Source: Volutella citrinella | Taxonomy: Eukaryota; Ascomycota; Sordariomycetes; Hypocreales; Nectriaceae | Direction of reading: 5' to 3' | Length of the DNA stretch: 64,000 nucleotides | NCBI GenBank assembly: GCA_034401135.1 | Contig: JAWZSP010000005.1 | Coordinates: 1,240,001 to 1,304,000 of the forward strand | Shown here: one piece after another, positions 42,542 through 54,440 of the stretch | Layout of the letters: the number at the start of each line of letters is the position of its first letter | How positions within the stretch are numbered: the first letter of the stretch is position 1 | The notes under the pieces: model-generated | What the model saw: the letters and a program-made list of their open reading frames with translations, nothing else | Told to the model about the DNA's origin: nothing | The model's database searches: none | Made by a program: the position numbers and the translations under genes

Positions 42542-45004
42542 CTACGCGCTACTACGTGAAAGAGCAGCTACTCTCGCCGCCAAGTCATTTAGCTTGTATT
42601 TCCCCTTCTCCATCATCTCGGCAAGCTTGTCCATGCCCCGCTCCCTGGCGATGTCTGCTGGCGTCCCTTCGTAGGTTTCGCTGCCGCCGGCTCCTTCATG
42701 CCAGGCCACTGCACCATAAAACTGTCGTGCTCCTTTATCAAGCAATAACTTGGCGCCTGCCATGTGTCCTCGGAGGGCTGCATAATGGAGCGCCGTTGCC
42801 CCACGTTTATTGCGATGGTTGACGTCAACCCCTTGTTGGAGGATACACTTGAGTGTCGCCAAGTTGGACGAGGCCTCAAATAAAACTGTGTTACCGGTCG
42901 CTGAAACAGCGTGCGGGTCTGCTCCAAGCCTCAGCAGCAACTGTACTGTAGACAGATGGCCATGGGATGCCGCCACGGACAACGGTGTGCGCCCCGGATA
43001 GATGGTGCTCTCGAGTGACGCGCCATCGGATACGAGTCTCATCAACATTTCGTTTCGCCCATGTTGCACCGCTACATGGAGCGGTGACGTCTGTGGCTCT
43101 GGCACTTGATAACCATCGTCGCTATTTTGCAGACTTGCTGCTGGTTCGAGGTCTACGCCTCTCTGAAGAATCCTGTCAACGAGGGCCATGCTGCCGATTT
43201 TAACGGCGTGGGAAAGAACACTCATGCCATCCGCCCCAGACCTCTCCACGTCGGCTCCCAATTTCACCAAGCGGAGAGCACTTTCGACATTGCCAAGCTT
43301 TGCGGCAATCAGCAGAGGTGTGTCGCCTGCGTTGTCCAGCGGATTTAGAGCTGCCCCGGATTCAAAGAGAAGTTGCAGGATAGCCTGTCTGTCTTTATGC
43401 GCTGCCATATGCATAGCCGTATATCCAGACTGGCTTTGGGTCGCTGACACATCTGCTCCGTGAGCCAGGAGATAGCGGATTGTTTCTTCATGCCCTGTGG
43501 CCGCCGCTGCCAGCAACGGCGTGTTTCCATTCCGGCTGGCAAGACTGGGATCCGCACCGCCATCGATGAGAATGGCCGTGATTGCGGTGCATCGACTGCT
43601 GATAGCCATGGTTAGGGGCGTATGCTCACGAAGAACTCGATTGACCTTGGCCCCCCGCGATATCAAAATTTGCGTAAGCTCTTGGTTCCCCATCGCAATA
43701 GCCAGGTGGAGTGCTGTTCTCCCCTCCGGAAGACGGACTTCCAAATCAGCTCCGGCTTGGATCAGTAAAAGAGCCGAGTTCCAACGACCATTCTGAATAG
43801 CCACATGGAGTGGCGTTTGGCCTTGGTAATCAGCGGCATCGATGTTGGCACCGGCCCTGATTACCACTTGTAGTGTATTGTCATCGAGAGCATTGGAAGC
43901 TGCGGAATGATGCAGGGCAGTTTGTCCATTGTTGTCCACGCGGTCAAGACGAGCTCCGAAGTGGATCACGAGCTTTGCAAACTGTTCTGAAAACGCACAT
44001 TTGATGCCTCTCATCAAAGCCGTGTCCCCCTCTATGGTTGGCTCATCCACATCGGCCCCTGATACCACGAGGAATGCGACAATCAAAAGGTGTTTCTGGT
44101 CAAAAGCTCGGTGAAGAGGCGAGAGCATGGATCCGGGCAGGGTGATATTGGGGTCGACCCTATCCAGAAGGAGTTGGAAGACGGCCTCCTCTTCTCGCGC
44201 CTCGATGGCGTGATGCAACTGCTGTGCCAATCTTGTCGTGCGCTTGTACGACACCTTGCGAGGGGGCACCAGTGTGTCCAGCAACACCTGTATCTCCGTC
44301 GAGTCACTTACTCTGGGCAAGACGAGGGGCGCTTGGCTGGGGGTCGCTAAGCGTCTACCAAGCTTGCGCAGAGCCTCGTCAACCTTGGCATCAGGCTCAA
44401 TGACACGGCGCCTATTCAGAACATCACATGCATATTTGTAGGTTGACCTATTAGTCTTTAGTCAGTGGCTTCAAGGGATTTTTGAGGGTGCGCGATTAGT
44501 GTACCTTGTTGCGGCATTAAGAAGGGTATGGAGGGATGCCTGGTGAGTTCGCAACCGGTTGAGTGAGGCTTTGAGTGCAGGTTCATTCCATACAATGACA
44601 ACGTGAGGCTCGCCGAGGTCAACGCCGCTGTCTCGAGCAGGGCTTTGGAGGCGTTGTATTCCAGCCTGCAGCTCATAAATCTCGTTTGATACAGACGCGA
44701 CATACGCGTTATTGAAAGCATCTATCGGCAGGTCACCGGTGCCCCTCGCTTTGTTCAGTTCAGAAAGGCGGCAGAGCGCATCAGCGATGGCTCGACATTC
44801 CTTTCCCAAAGCCGACAACGTGACAGGTCCTGTGTTGAGAGAGCTCGCTATGAGCATGCAATCCTCGGAAGCGCGCTGGGACCTTTGGATGAGGCCCTCG
44901 AGGCATTCATTTTCTGTTGGACTTGGAGAGCGATCCATCTCAACGAAATCATCCGGAGATTGCGAGAACGAATTCTTCAGGGGCGGCGCGTGTGTATTGG
45001 CCAT
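42542..45004 (-). CDS. Ankyrin-repeat protein with helical N-terminal domain
   Basis: Exons 44505-45004 and 42542-44447 (complement) give 801 aa. The start MANTHAPPLKNSF is the first ATG in frame. Residues 1-165 are helical, with pairs such as LSALGKECRAIADAL and NEIYELQAGIQRLQS that resemble the N-terminal helical domains of fungal STAND and ankyrin proteins. Exon 2 begins STYKYACDVLNRRR and then carries about fifteen ankyrin repeats nearly to the C-terminus (GQTALHHSAAS, GQTPLHVAIQNGRWNS, GRTALHLAIAMGNQE, GNTPLLAAAATGHEE, GATALHYAALRGHMA). There is no NACHT, kinase or membrane segment. Role unknown; ankyrin arrays are protein-binding scaffolds. The 57-nt intron at 44448-44504 ends CTAATAG. 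Confidence 0.87.
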
Positions 45005-45958
45005 GCCGATCAGATCCAGGAGTCGTAGTCCATAGAAGATAAAGATGGGAGACGAGCTTGCCACCTGCCTTTACGGCGACATGTGTGACGAAAATGGATA
45101 TCGAGGAAGGTTGGGGCCATGGAAGACCATCCTTGCTTGCATTCATTCTTTCTGGTACCGGCGGCCACGCCCTCTCTCTAAGTAGTGATCCGCTGGGGCC
45201 TTCGAGCCCACGCTTGGGGCTTTGGGGAATCTGCACCCAGAGGCTAGGCGCAGCCGTGCAGATACTAGTAGCGCTACCGCCATCCTGTGCCCCATCCTTG
45301 CTGTCGGGCGTTGCAGATAGTAGGCCAGCAGCTTGGAACGGTCTCGAATCGGAAAGCCAGCCGTCGGTCAACGCCCCGTTGCAGCACCTCTGCGCCCGTG
45401 CGGCTGAGGTAATGGGCCGTTAGGGCAGTCCGAGTCCGTACAACTACCGAGTTGGGCATCGCTGAACAGCCGCGGGAAGCTGAGGCCAGGAAACGGTGAG
45501 GCGGTGGTATTTGCACGGCCTCATCCAACACCAAGACTTGAGCTCAGCTGCAGGCTAGTTCGGATGGTGAGACGTGTAATTACCAGCTATCATGGCTTTG
45601 AGGCCACCAACTTGGGGCCAAGCTGGTTGCGAGGCGTTGTTTGTGGGCCAATAGGCTGGCCGGCCCCTGGCGTAGATCTTTAGATCGTGCGAGAATATCG
45701 AGAGCCAGGGCGGTTAATTAGTAATTCCGGGGCCCCAGCTGCCTGGAACCTCCGAGCTAGCTGCGGGCTTAGCTCTCCCGACTGGGAGTTTGCGTCACCG
45801 AATCTTCAAATCATTGCATGGCGTTCTAGGCGGACAGCCTGGACATCCCACGAAGCATCTAAACAGTACCTGCGCAGTCTTCCATCCTGGCTGGGTCACT
45901 CTGGAAAGACGAGGTGGTGGATTCATCGGACAGGCCGCCCGCGCTGTCCTCAACTACC
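45005..45958. other. Divergent intergenic region
   Basis: Promoters of the ankyrin gene (-) and MIX23 (+). The frame of the ankyrin gene stays open upstream to a GTG at 45064 but has no earlier ATG. Nothing else is supported. Confidence 0.5.
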
Positions 45959-46599
45959 ATGAATCAACCAGCCGTGTCGTCGCCAAACCTCACTCCACAA
46001 TTCTGCTTCTCGAGCAGCGACCTCCGAGGTAAGCGCGCCATGATCGCTGCGGTGCATTTCGGAGAGCTAAGCATATCGATGCAGAGTTCTTGCGACTCTC
46101 GAGGTCGTCACTCGACGATTCCATCACACAGAGCCTGAATGCGCTGGTGACACCTTCGCGGGCTGGCTTTGATCCAACATCAACCTCCCAGCGCACGGTC
46201 CGATCGAAGCCCCGCCAAATTGATACACAGGCATGCTCCGGCTTCAAGGACAAGGTTCTCTTTCCGTCCTGGAAAGCTAGGACGGATGCCTTGAACTATT
46301 GCGCCTTGGTTGCTGCGAGCCCTGACCCGGATGACCCGGAGCGAACCTTGCGAGAGTTGGAGGGTCAAAAGGACCGCGAACGAGTTGTAGACGAGCGCTT
46401 GGACCCTTATTCAGGCAGGTTCTTCCCCCGAGAGGCGAGGACAGAGAAGCTAGCGATGCTCGTACGCCAGGAGAGAGGCGTAGAGAATATCGTCCGGCAT
46501 CGAACTTGGGAGGTGATGCGACAACGATGCGGAGATCCCACCGAACGCTGGGAAGAGGCCATGGCTACATGGAAGAAGCCACCAGAGAAAGAAAAGTAA
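45959..46599 (+). CDS. MIX23 / caffeine-induced death protein 2 family
   Basis: Exons 45959-46028 and 46085-46599 give 194 aa. The junction rebuilds LTPQFCFSSSDLREFLRLSRSSLDDSITQSLNAL, the expected N-terminal helix region (quoted in two parts: LTPQFCFSSSDLR and EFLRLSRSSLDDS). Later blocks are RQIDTQACSGF, ALNYCALVAASPDPDDPE, GVENIVRHRTWEVMRQRCG. The last block matches the human CCDC58/MIX23 C-terminal pattern (VEEVVNDRSWKVFNERC). MIX23 is an intermembrane-space protein with conserved cysteines that supports mitochondrial import; S. pombe Cid2 belongs to the same family. The fungal form has an extra ~60 residues around the middle. Shown by eye, not by search. Confidence 0.85.
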
Positions 46600-47511
46600 A
46601 GTAAGTGCAGAGGGCTGGAACCCTGAGATGGCAGCTATTAGTATTGCTAGTAGTTTGCACATACCACTCCATGTACAACCACTGTATATCAGATAGTATC
46701 TATCTTTGTAATATCAACTCAACAAGCCGATGTTTAATTTTGAAGCCAACCCGAGTCCACTGGGGGTAGCCATCTGCGACTGCTACTCAACAGGGGTCGC
46801 TATCTTGATGGTCGACTGCCACTGCTATTACATGACGTTCATGCCGCATTGCGAAATCTCGCCAGTCTACGGATAATAACTGCCGGGTGTGTTTGAACAT
46901 TCGCTCTGATAAATTGAGTACTAGTAATTTAAGCTACTTTGCGCGACTGAGCGTGCACTGTTAAGGCTTACATTACGGAGACCCTCTTTGTTCTCTTGCT
47001 AGATTCAAGAATGCATCGTGACTTGAACAATTCCACCCGTTGCATTCCAAGTCATTATTCTGCCATCCTCGCGGGGCAATGAGGGACCCCGCCAATTCCG
47101 GAGCTTCGGGGCAGCTACTGGCCCTCCAACCCTCAGTCCCTCACTGTATTAGTTGGCTTTGCTGGCAACACCCCACTCACTGCCCCCGCCAGATTTGGCC
47201 CTCCGAAAATCTGCCGACACGAAACTCGACCTACCCTCGTGCTTTTGCCCGCTGCCCACTTCACGGGAAGGTCTGACGGCGAGTGATCAACGAACACATC
47301 AACCCCTTCTGGACGCTCCGGTTGAGGATTCCTTCATATTCTTCTTGACGCTCCTTTACCCCACGCGGCCAGACGAGGTTGCTCCACGACACTCCGATCC
47401 GTCCACCCCTCCAGTCACCGATTCTGGGAGCTTGGGTTTGGCGCCCACCCTCGCCGTCTCGCTACCGATAGCCTTACTCCATTCTTCGGCACAACCTTCG
47501 CAGCTTTCGAA
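46600..47511. other. Intergenic region
   Basis: 3' end of MIX23 and promoter and leader of NAT1. AT rich from 46640 to 46960. An open frame at 47153-47614 runs into the NAT1 start in another frame and is not supported. Confidence 0.5.
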
Positions 47512-50079
47512 ATGCCTCAACCACTCGCCTCCAAGGAGGCGTCCCTTTTCCGCTCCGTCATCCGCAACTACGAGGAGAAGCAATACAAGCGGGGTCTCAA
47601 AAACGCCGAGCTAATCCTCAAGAAGAACCCCAAGCATGGAGATACGACAGCGATGAAGGCCCTGATACTCAATGCTCAGGGCAAGACCGAGGAGGCGTTT
47701 GCGCTAGGAAAGGAGGCCCTAACTATGGATATGAAGTCGCACATTTGCTGGCACGTGTATGGTTTGCTCTATAGGGCCAACAAGAACTTTGAGGAAGCTA
47801 TCAAGGCTTACAAGTTCGCGTTGCGTCTCGAGCCTGAGTCAGCGCAGATCCAGCGCGACCTTGCTATCCTACAGGTCCAGATGCGTGATTATCAAGGTTA
47901 CATCCAAAGCCGGACTGCCATGCTGCAAGCCCGACCTCAGCAACGCCAAAGCTGGACTGCTCTCGCCATTGCCCATCATCTATCTGGCAACCCCAACGAG
48001 GCTGAGAATGTGTTGACTACCTATGAGGGAACATTGAAAACGACGCCCTCCAAAAACGACCTGGAGCACTCGGAAGCGATCATGTACAAAAACGTGCTGA
48101 TTGCGGAACAAGGGGACTACGAGAGGGCTTTGGAACACCTGAATACTGCCGCCAAGCACAACCTCGATCGTCTGGCCGTCCTTGAGGCCCGTGCCGAGTA
48201 TCTTGCCAAGCTCGACAGGAAAGAAGAGGCTGAGAATGCATACCGAGCTCTGGTCGACCGAAACCCAGAGCACGCGGCTTATTATGAGAAGCTGATGGAA
48301 GTCCTGGCCATCCCCGAAGCCGATGTATCTGCCCGCAAAGCTATTTTTGACGAGTATGCCACCAAGTACCCCCGTGGTGACGCCGCCCGGCGATTGCCTC
48401 TGGATTTCTTGACAGGTCTGAAACCCACCATTACTGCGGCTCTCTGAATACACCATCTAATTGCTCTACAGGTGACGATTTTAAGGCAGCCGCTGACAGC
48501 TATCTTACCCTTATGCTCAACAAGGGAGTGCCTTCGACTTTTGCGAACCTGAAGCACCTGTACTCAGATTCATTCAAGAAGAACACTCTCGCTGAGTTGG
48601 CTGAGAAGTACCTCCAAGCCCCAGGAACAGATGCTACCAGCAAGGATAAGGGTGAGGCGGCTGCTCTGTACTACCTTGCACAACACCACAATTATCACCT
48701 GAGTCGAGACCTGTCCAAGGCGATGGAGTACGTCAACAAGGCCATTGAAAAGGACCCCAAAAGCGTTGATTTCCATATGACCAAGGCCCGGATCACCAAG
48801 CACACTGGAAACTTGCAGAAGGCATCTGAGATGATGGATCATGCTCGAAAGCTCGACCTCAAGGATCGATATATCAATACGAAGGCTGCTAAATACCAGC
48901 TGCGGAACAACGAGAGTGAAAAGGCCCTGAAAACTGTTGGTCTGTTCACTCGCGCCGATACCGTTGGTGGTCCCCTTGCGGACCTGCTGGACATGCAGTG
49001 CATGTGGTTCTTGACCGAAGATGGCGAGTCATACTACCGACAAGGAAACATTGGTCTTGCTCTCAAGCGTCTCCACGCAGTCTCGAATATCTTCGATGTC
49101 TGGCACGAGGATCAATTCGACTTCCACAGCTTCTCTCTCCGGAAGGGAATGATCCGAGCCTATGTTGATATGATCCGCTGGGAAGACCATGTTCGCGACC
49201 ACCCGTTTTTCACTAGAGCTGCTCTGGACGCCATTGCCATATACCTGGATATGGCGGACAAGACGGAGGCCAACGGTGTCAACGGTGCGGGCGGAGAGGA
49301 TGTGGAGGACGCTCTAGCGAAGAAGAAAGCGGCCAAGAAGGCGAAGAAGGAACTGCAACGGCTGGAGCGAGAAGCCGAAGAACTACAGGCGAAGCAGGAT
49401 CCTAACAAGGCTAGCAAGGATGGAGAGGTGAAGAAGAAGGACGATGACCCTCTTGGGCTGAAGCTGGCCGCTACTTCCGACCCTCTTGGAGAGGCGATGA
49501 AGTTTGTGAACCCTCTGCTTCAATTCACCCCTAAGAACATTGATGCACAATTCGCCGGTTTTGAGGTGTACTTGCGTCGTAGTAAGTTCAGCTTGCAATC
49601 ACTCTTCATGACGTCTACTGACCCAATCCGCTCTAGAGAAGTACGTTCTTGCGCTCCGCTGCCTCCTAGCCGCTGCATCATTGGACGCGAAGTCGCCTCG
49701 GGTGCATGAGCAAGCCGTGTCGCTTCGCCACGCCATCAACGGTGCATCTGACCTCCCCAATCAGGTGTCAGAGGTGCTTCAAAGCGAGTTCAAGATCATT
49801 GAGCCCTCAGCAAACCTTGCCAAGTATAACGATGAGTTCGAGGCTGCCCACAAGTCTAGCCCCCCGCACGTCATTTCCGCCATCAGGGCGCGAAAGGTGC
49901 TGGGCCAAGAACGATCCAAGAACGAACAGGCACTTATGGATGTCATCAACATGCCCGAGGCAGCCCCCGCAGATGCAATCGAGATTCTGGAAACGTTGAA
50001 GCGTTGCAATAGCTCGCAGGTGGATGCGTTCAAGAAATCAGCTCAAGCTAAGTGGCCCGAGGTCACACGGCTGACTTGA
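47512..50079 (+). CDS. nat1: NatA N-terminal acetyltransferase auxiliary subunit (Naa15/Nat1)
   Basis: Exons 47512-48415, 48472-49581 and 49637-50079 give 818 aa, close to other NAA15 proteins. The N-terminus (MPQPLASKEASLFRSVIRNYEEKQYKRGLKNAE, here cited only as the block to about residue 33) and the following ~600 residues are TPR helices (GKTEEAFALGKEAL, NKNFEEAIKAYKFALRLEP, GDYERALEHLNTA). A Lys/Glu/Ala coiled stretch at about 600-640 (KKKAAKKAKKELQRLERE) is the family's basic region. Splicing joins DFLT to GDDFKAA and LRRK to KYVLALRCLLAA. NAA15 anchors the catalytic Naa10 to the ribosome, and NatA acetylates Ser/Ala/Thr/Gly N-termini made after Met removal. Confidence 0.95.
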
Positions 50080-51224
50080 GCTTGAGATTGCTGTGAGCTG
50101 GGTGCGTGTCAGCATATCCACCTACCTTGGGTACCCATGTGCATGCGGACGTTGTCGGATGTCACGAAAAAGGAGAACTGGGTGGGACAAGCGAGCGAGT
50201 AGGCCGACTCAAGGGAGAGAATATATACATGTGTGGGCCATCTGCAGTATTCACTGAGCTGGTGCAGGCGGAGGTGTTCTATACTAGACGGGTTGATGTC
50301 GACTGGGTACATAGCGCTTCCCCTGATCTTATGGTGGCGATGCGATGTGATATTGGAGTTTGGTAACGTGCCAAAAAAAAAAAAGCCGGACATTCTATAG
50401 AAGCTGGACATGTGCATCCACGATGGTTATGTGTATTCCTGAACGACCTAGAGGCTAGGTTCAGATTGAGGCTTATGGGAGTTGCTTCTTCTTGCTTCTT
50501 TCTCAGCGAGGGCTCAGAACGCAATTTCTTGCCTCCTGGAGCGCTGCGAGTTTGGGGGCCTTGACAACCTCACCATTCTTATTAGTGCATGAGACCCAGT
50601 GGTGCGGACCAGGCTCACGATAAGCACTACCGACAAAGTACCTCAAGAGGACTTTCAGAACATCCCAGCTCTCAGGTGCGATTGCGAATCACCCTCCCCG
50701 ACCATCCTCGGCACTCAGCTGTCGTAAGCGGGGTTGCAGGGGCCTGCATACCAAGCAGTGGGCGCCCCTGTGGCGCCTGCAGGCTGGCTGATTCTGTGCT
50801 GCGCTGGTGGTGCCCACCAACGCGCGAATCGGGGCCCCGCGGACCGCCGCCCCGGCTGTGGATCACCAAAACCACTTCCGAGACGCCGTCCACTCCGTTA
50901 CACCTTGAATCTGCCATTCATGCCGCGCTGACATTCCCTTTATCTTTCTTTTAGAAGCGCGCAACCCGGCACTTGACATTCCTCGTGACGCCTGGACCAA
51001 CCATCCTTGGCGCCACTTGTCTCTCGTTTTCTTCCGCTGCCACCTTCGTTGACCCTTGGCTTGGCTCTTTTCGCTAACCCTGGTCTCTGCAACTCCGACG
51101 ACTGCGATAGCACACTTCCAGGGGTGTGCTTTCGAGGACGCGTGCTTCCTCGGCCTTTTCGCTATCTCCAGATTCCACCATCCCCTCGTCCTCAGCAGTA
51201 CCAGAACGCAAAACGCAACCCACG
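50080..51224. other. Intergenic region
   Basis: 3' end of NAT1 and promoter of the sphingoid kinase gene. A run of twelve A lies at about 50373-50384. Open frames are short and overlap on both strands; none is supported. Confidence 0.5.
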
Positions 51225-52960
51225 ATGGATAGCGACCAGACTACGGATGATGGCGTCGGCATGCGCCTCCGAGTCGAGGGCAAGAAGACGCTGATACTGG
51301 GTGTCGATAAGCTGGAGCTCTTTGGTATGGACATCCCGGAGCTTCCGTTTCCCGGTTTGGGCGGACGCAGCATGCTAACTTCACACAGACCTCTCTGCCA
51401 AAAAATCCTCCCGCAGCTCTTGCTCGATCCTGACCTCGTGTACGCTCCGTCTGCCCCTCGCGATTCTCCATGTCCTCGATTAAGGGCCTCTAGCTGATCT
51501 TTTCTCATATGAAGCTCCATTATCGGCAAAAGCGATCGCGTTGTACAATGTTCTCTGGGCCGAAGTCATTGATGGCCGTATCTCGATCATCTTCGCTGTT
51601 CGTGCTTCGAAGACGCTCGTCAAGCGGGATGAGTGGTCTTTCGAGCTGACCCAGCCGACCGGCTCCATGAACGAGGTTACACCAGAGACGTTCGTCTCAG
51701 CCCTGATGGCGAGAGCGTATGGTGATGCACCACCTCAGAAACGTGCTTACGTCCTCATCAACCCCAATTCGGGCCCCGGTGGTGCCTTGCGCAAGTGGGA
51801 GAGTGAGGTGAAGCCTCTCTTTGAAGCCGCCCGAATGTCCCTTGACGTTGTGATCCTGACTCGCGGTGGTGAGGCAACCGAATTGGCTGAAAAGGTAGAC
51901 TTGGACAAGTACGACACGATTATGGCCTGCTCCGGCGACGGCACCCCGTACGAGATCTTCAACGGCCTGGCCAAGCGACCCGACGCCGCAAAGGCGCTGA
52001 CATCCATGGCCGTGAGCCACATCCCTTGTGGCTCTGGAAATGCGTTCTCTTGTAACTTGTACGGATCTCATCGAGCCTCGTTTGCCGCCCTGGCCATCAT
52101 CAAGGGCGTCATTACACCCATGGATCTCGTGTCAGTCACTCATGGCAATTCGCGGATCATCTCATTCCTGTCCCAGACGCTGGGTATCATAGCGGAGAGT
52201 GATCTCGGAACAGAGAACATGAGGTGGATGGGCGCGGCCCGCTTCGAAGTCGGTATTCTGATGCGGATGTTCAAACGCACATGCTACCCCTGCGATTTAG
52301 CCGTCAAGGTCGAGATTGAGGAAAAGGATGGTGTGAAGCGGCACTACAAGCACCACGCCAGCACGGCAAGCCTCGCACAAACCAAGGCTTCCGACGCTGG
52401 TCCTTCATATGGCAGTGAAGGGCTCCCGGAGCTGAAATACGGAACGGTACAGGATGAGCTTCCCGATGGGTGGGAGCTCATCCGGTATGATAAGATTGGC
52501 ACATTCTATGCTGGCAATGTAAGTGGAACCCTCTGTACCTCTCCGGGGATGCCCCATTGCTCCTGGTTCATTATACTAACACCCACTCCAGATGGCGTAT
52601 ATGTCCCCGGACGCCAACCTTTTTACTGCGTCATTGATCTCCGACGGGTGCATGGATCTTGTGACCATTGACGGCGACTTGCCGCCGCTCACTGCCCTTG
52701 GCGTCCTAATGGATGTCGACGCCGGGAAGTCCTTCGACAATCCTCATGTCACGTACAAGAAGATCAAGGCGTATCGCATTATTCCGCGAGACCAGGAAGA
52801 CGGATTTATCAGCATCGATGGCGAACAGATCCCTTTCGGCCCCATCCAGGCCGAGATCCATCCCGGCCTAGGGCGGGTAATCTCTAAGGCCGGAAAGTAT
52901 GAGGCTGCGGGACCCGCTGACTGGGACAAAGTGACATTGACGGACCGAATTCGCGCATGA
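51225..52960 (+). CDS. Sphingoid long-chain-base kinase (LCB4/5 type)
   Basis: Proposed exons 51225-51324, 51389-51439, 51494-52518 and 52592-52960 give 514 aa. The middle and end are firm; the short exon 2 and its downstream acceptor (51493, CTCTAG) are the weak part, since alternative AGs at 51514 and 51532 keep the same frame. The diacylglycerol-kinase catalytic fold is clear: KRAYVLINPNSGPGGALRKW (nucleotide loop), TIMACSGDGTPYEIFNGL, MAVSHIPCGSGNAFSCN, and FYAGNMAYMSPDA across the last intron. The enzyme phosphorylates sphingosine-type bases to their 1-phosphates at cell membranes. The SGDGT form of the glycine motif (rather than GGDGT) is, as I recall, normal for fungal members. The N-terminal region is short compared with yeast Lcb4. 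Confidence 0.88.
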
Positions 52961-53262
52961 TTTCAATGTTGTTGAGATTTCTGTCAAGGAGAGGGTGATG
53001 GATATATATGTGCACACATACATATATGCTGATGGAAAGGCCATGACAAGCAAGCAATGATACCCCCATGGCGGATCAGATCGGTCCATGAGAAAAGACA
53101 AGGTCCTTTGTGGACAGCCGGCGAGGCAAGGAGCCGGCAGCTAGTAGACATAGGATGTGCGACCTAGAGGGCAAATACATTTCATCAAGATGCAGAGCAA
53201 CTGATATGATCCTTGACTCGTCATTGGCATAGTCAAATTGCGGGCTGGCGAAAGTGAAGCCA
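52961..53262. other. Short intergenic region
   Basis: 3' end of the sphingoid kinase gene. An imperfect inverted repeat at about 53001-53028 (TATATATGTG ... CACATACATATA) could fold in the RNA and contains UAUAUA elements typical of fungal 3' ends. Confidence 0.45.
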
Positions 53263-54440
53263 ATGTCTACGTGGGGCGGGGCGCCAGTCGAGCTTCCTTA
53301 TCGATAGGCACCATTGCTCAGTTGCAGAGCTGCCCCGCGGACAGCCAAACGATGTACCTCATCCCACGCAACATCGCATCGCAGCCACATCGACGGTGCA
53401 AACGCCACGGGACATGCAAACCGATACGCATTGACTATCTACGGGGCCCGTCCTCCCCTGAAAGATGCCTGGCAAGGGTGGAAGAGCTACTTCAGCCGCT
53501 TGGGGAAGGCTCAAACCTGCCGATCAGGATCCGTTGCAGAGCGTTGGCCTTCCCTCCAAGGGCGACACCAGGTACGCAAGCGGTGATGTCCCTGTCCTTG
53601 GGTTGAATTGGTTTCTAACAAGGAAACGCCTCTAGACTTCTAGATTTCAAGGCGCAGGAGAAGTACTACACCAAGATCATGGAGCGGTACATGACCTTCT
53701 GCTGCGATGCGGGCGAGCGCGACGAACTGCTTCGTAGGTTCTCGTCCCTCGAGATCAGCGGGCCCGAGCCAACACCAGCTCCGGCCACGGCCTCCTCTTC
53801 TACGACGACCCGTCCTCCGGCGACTCCTCTGGGCAATCCTGATAGGGACACCAAAGCATTGTCAGATGTGATGATGGCGTTGAGAAAGCTCCGTGAAGGC
53901 ATCGTGGCTTCCAAACGAGCCGACGACTTTGCCATCCAGGCCTATCTTTTCTGTATCCGACTTTCCGTCCTGGTCAAGCACCCGGAATCGTACCATCCAG
54001 CGATCCTGCACCTTTTGCGCTTCATCATGCAGATCCAGCCTCTCACGTCCATTGAACTGCAGGAAGTCGTGGGCTACCTGATGCTGGATACGGCCTGTCG
54101 TCGTGGGCAGCTGGCCGAGGCGTACTCCATCCGGCTCCAGTACAAGGTCCGCGAGGCCAACCTGGACGCCGCCCTGGACGCCCTGGCGCACGACAACTAT
54201 GTGCTCTTCCAGCGCGTCAAGCGCAACGTTGACCGCCACCGCGCAAAGCTCCTCGAGTGGGCCGAAAACGACGTGAGGCTGCACTCGCTCAAGTGCTTCG
54301 GGAGGACGTACCTGGCCGTGGATCGTGAATTCTTGGAAAAGACGACAGATTCGAGCTTCGAAGACTTGCAGAGCAAGGACGGAGTCGGCTGGGAGCTAGA
54401 CGAGGACCGGGTGGTGATTCGGAGGGTCAAGGCGAGGTGA
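53263..54440 (+). CDS. CSN8/PSMD8/eIF3k-type PCI-like domain protein
   Basis: The 3' exon 53636-54440 is firm; the 5' structure is tentative. Best model: 53263-53270 (ATG TCT AC), 53328-53582 and 53636-54440, giving 355 aa in frame. It includes RYALTIYGARPPLKDAWQGW and KSYFSRLGKA, then joins RHQVRKR to LLDFKAQEKYYTKIMERYM through a GTGATG donor. A stronger donor, GTACGC at 53572, is present but needs another upstream frame with an ATG at about 53465. After a Pro/Thr/Ser linker, the C-terminal half is all helical: QPLTSIELQEVVGYLMLDTA, REANLDAALDALAHDNYV, RAKLLEWAENDVRLHSLKCF. This matches the CSN8/PSMD8/eIF3k family found in the signalosome, proteasome lid and eIF3. Which complex it belongs to is unclear; it is longer than CSN8 or eIF3k. 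Confidence 0.75.

Noticed and set aside
51957..52000. SGDGT in place of GGDGT in the sphingoid kinase, as a possible inactivating change
   Set aside because: As I recall, yeast Lcb4/Lcb5 also carry SGDG at this position, so it is normal for fungal members.
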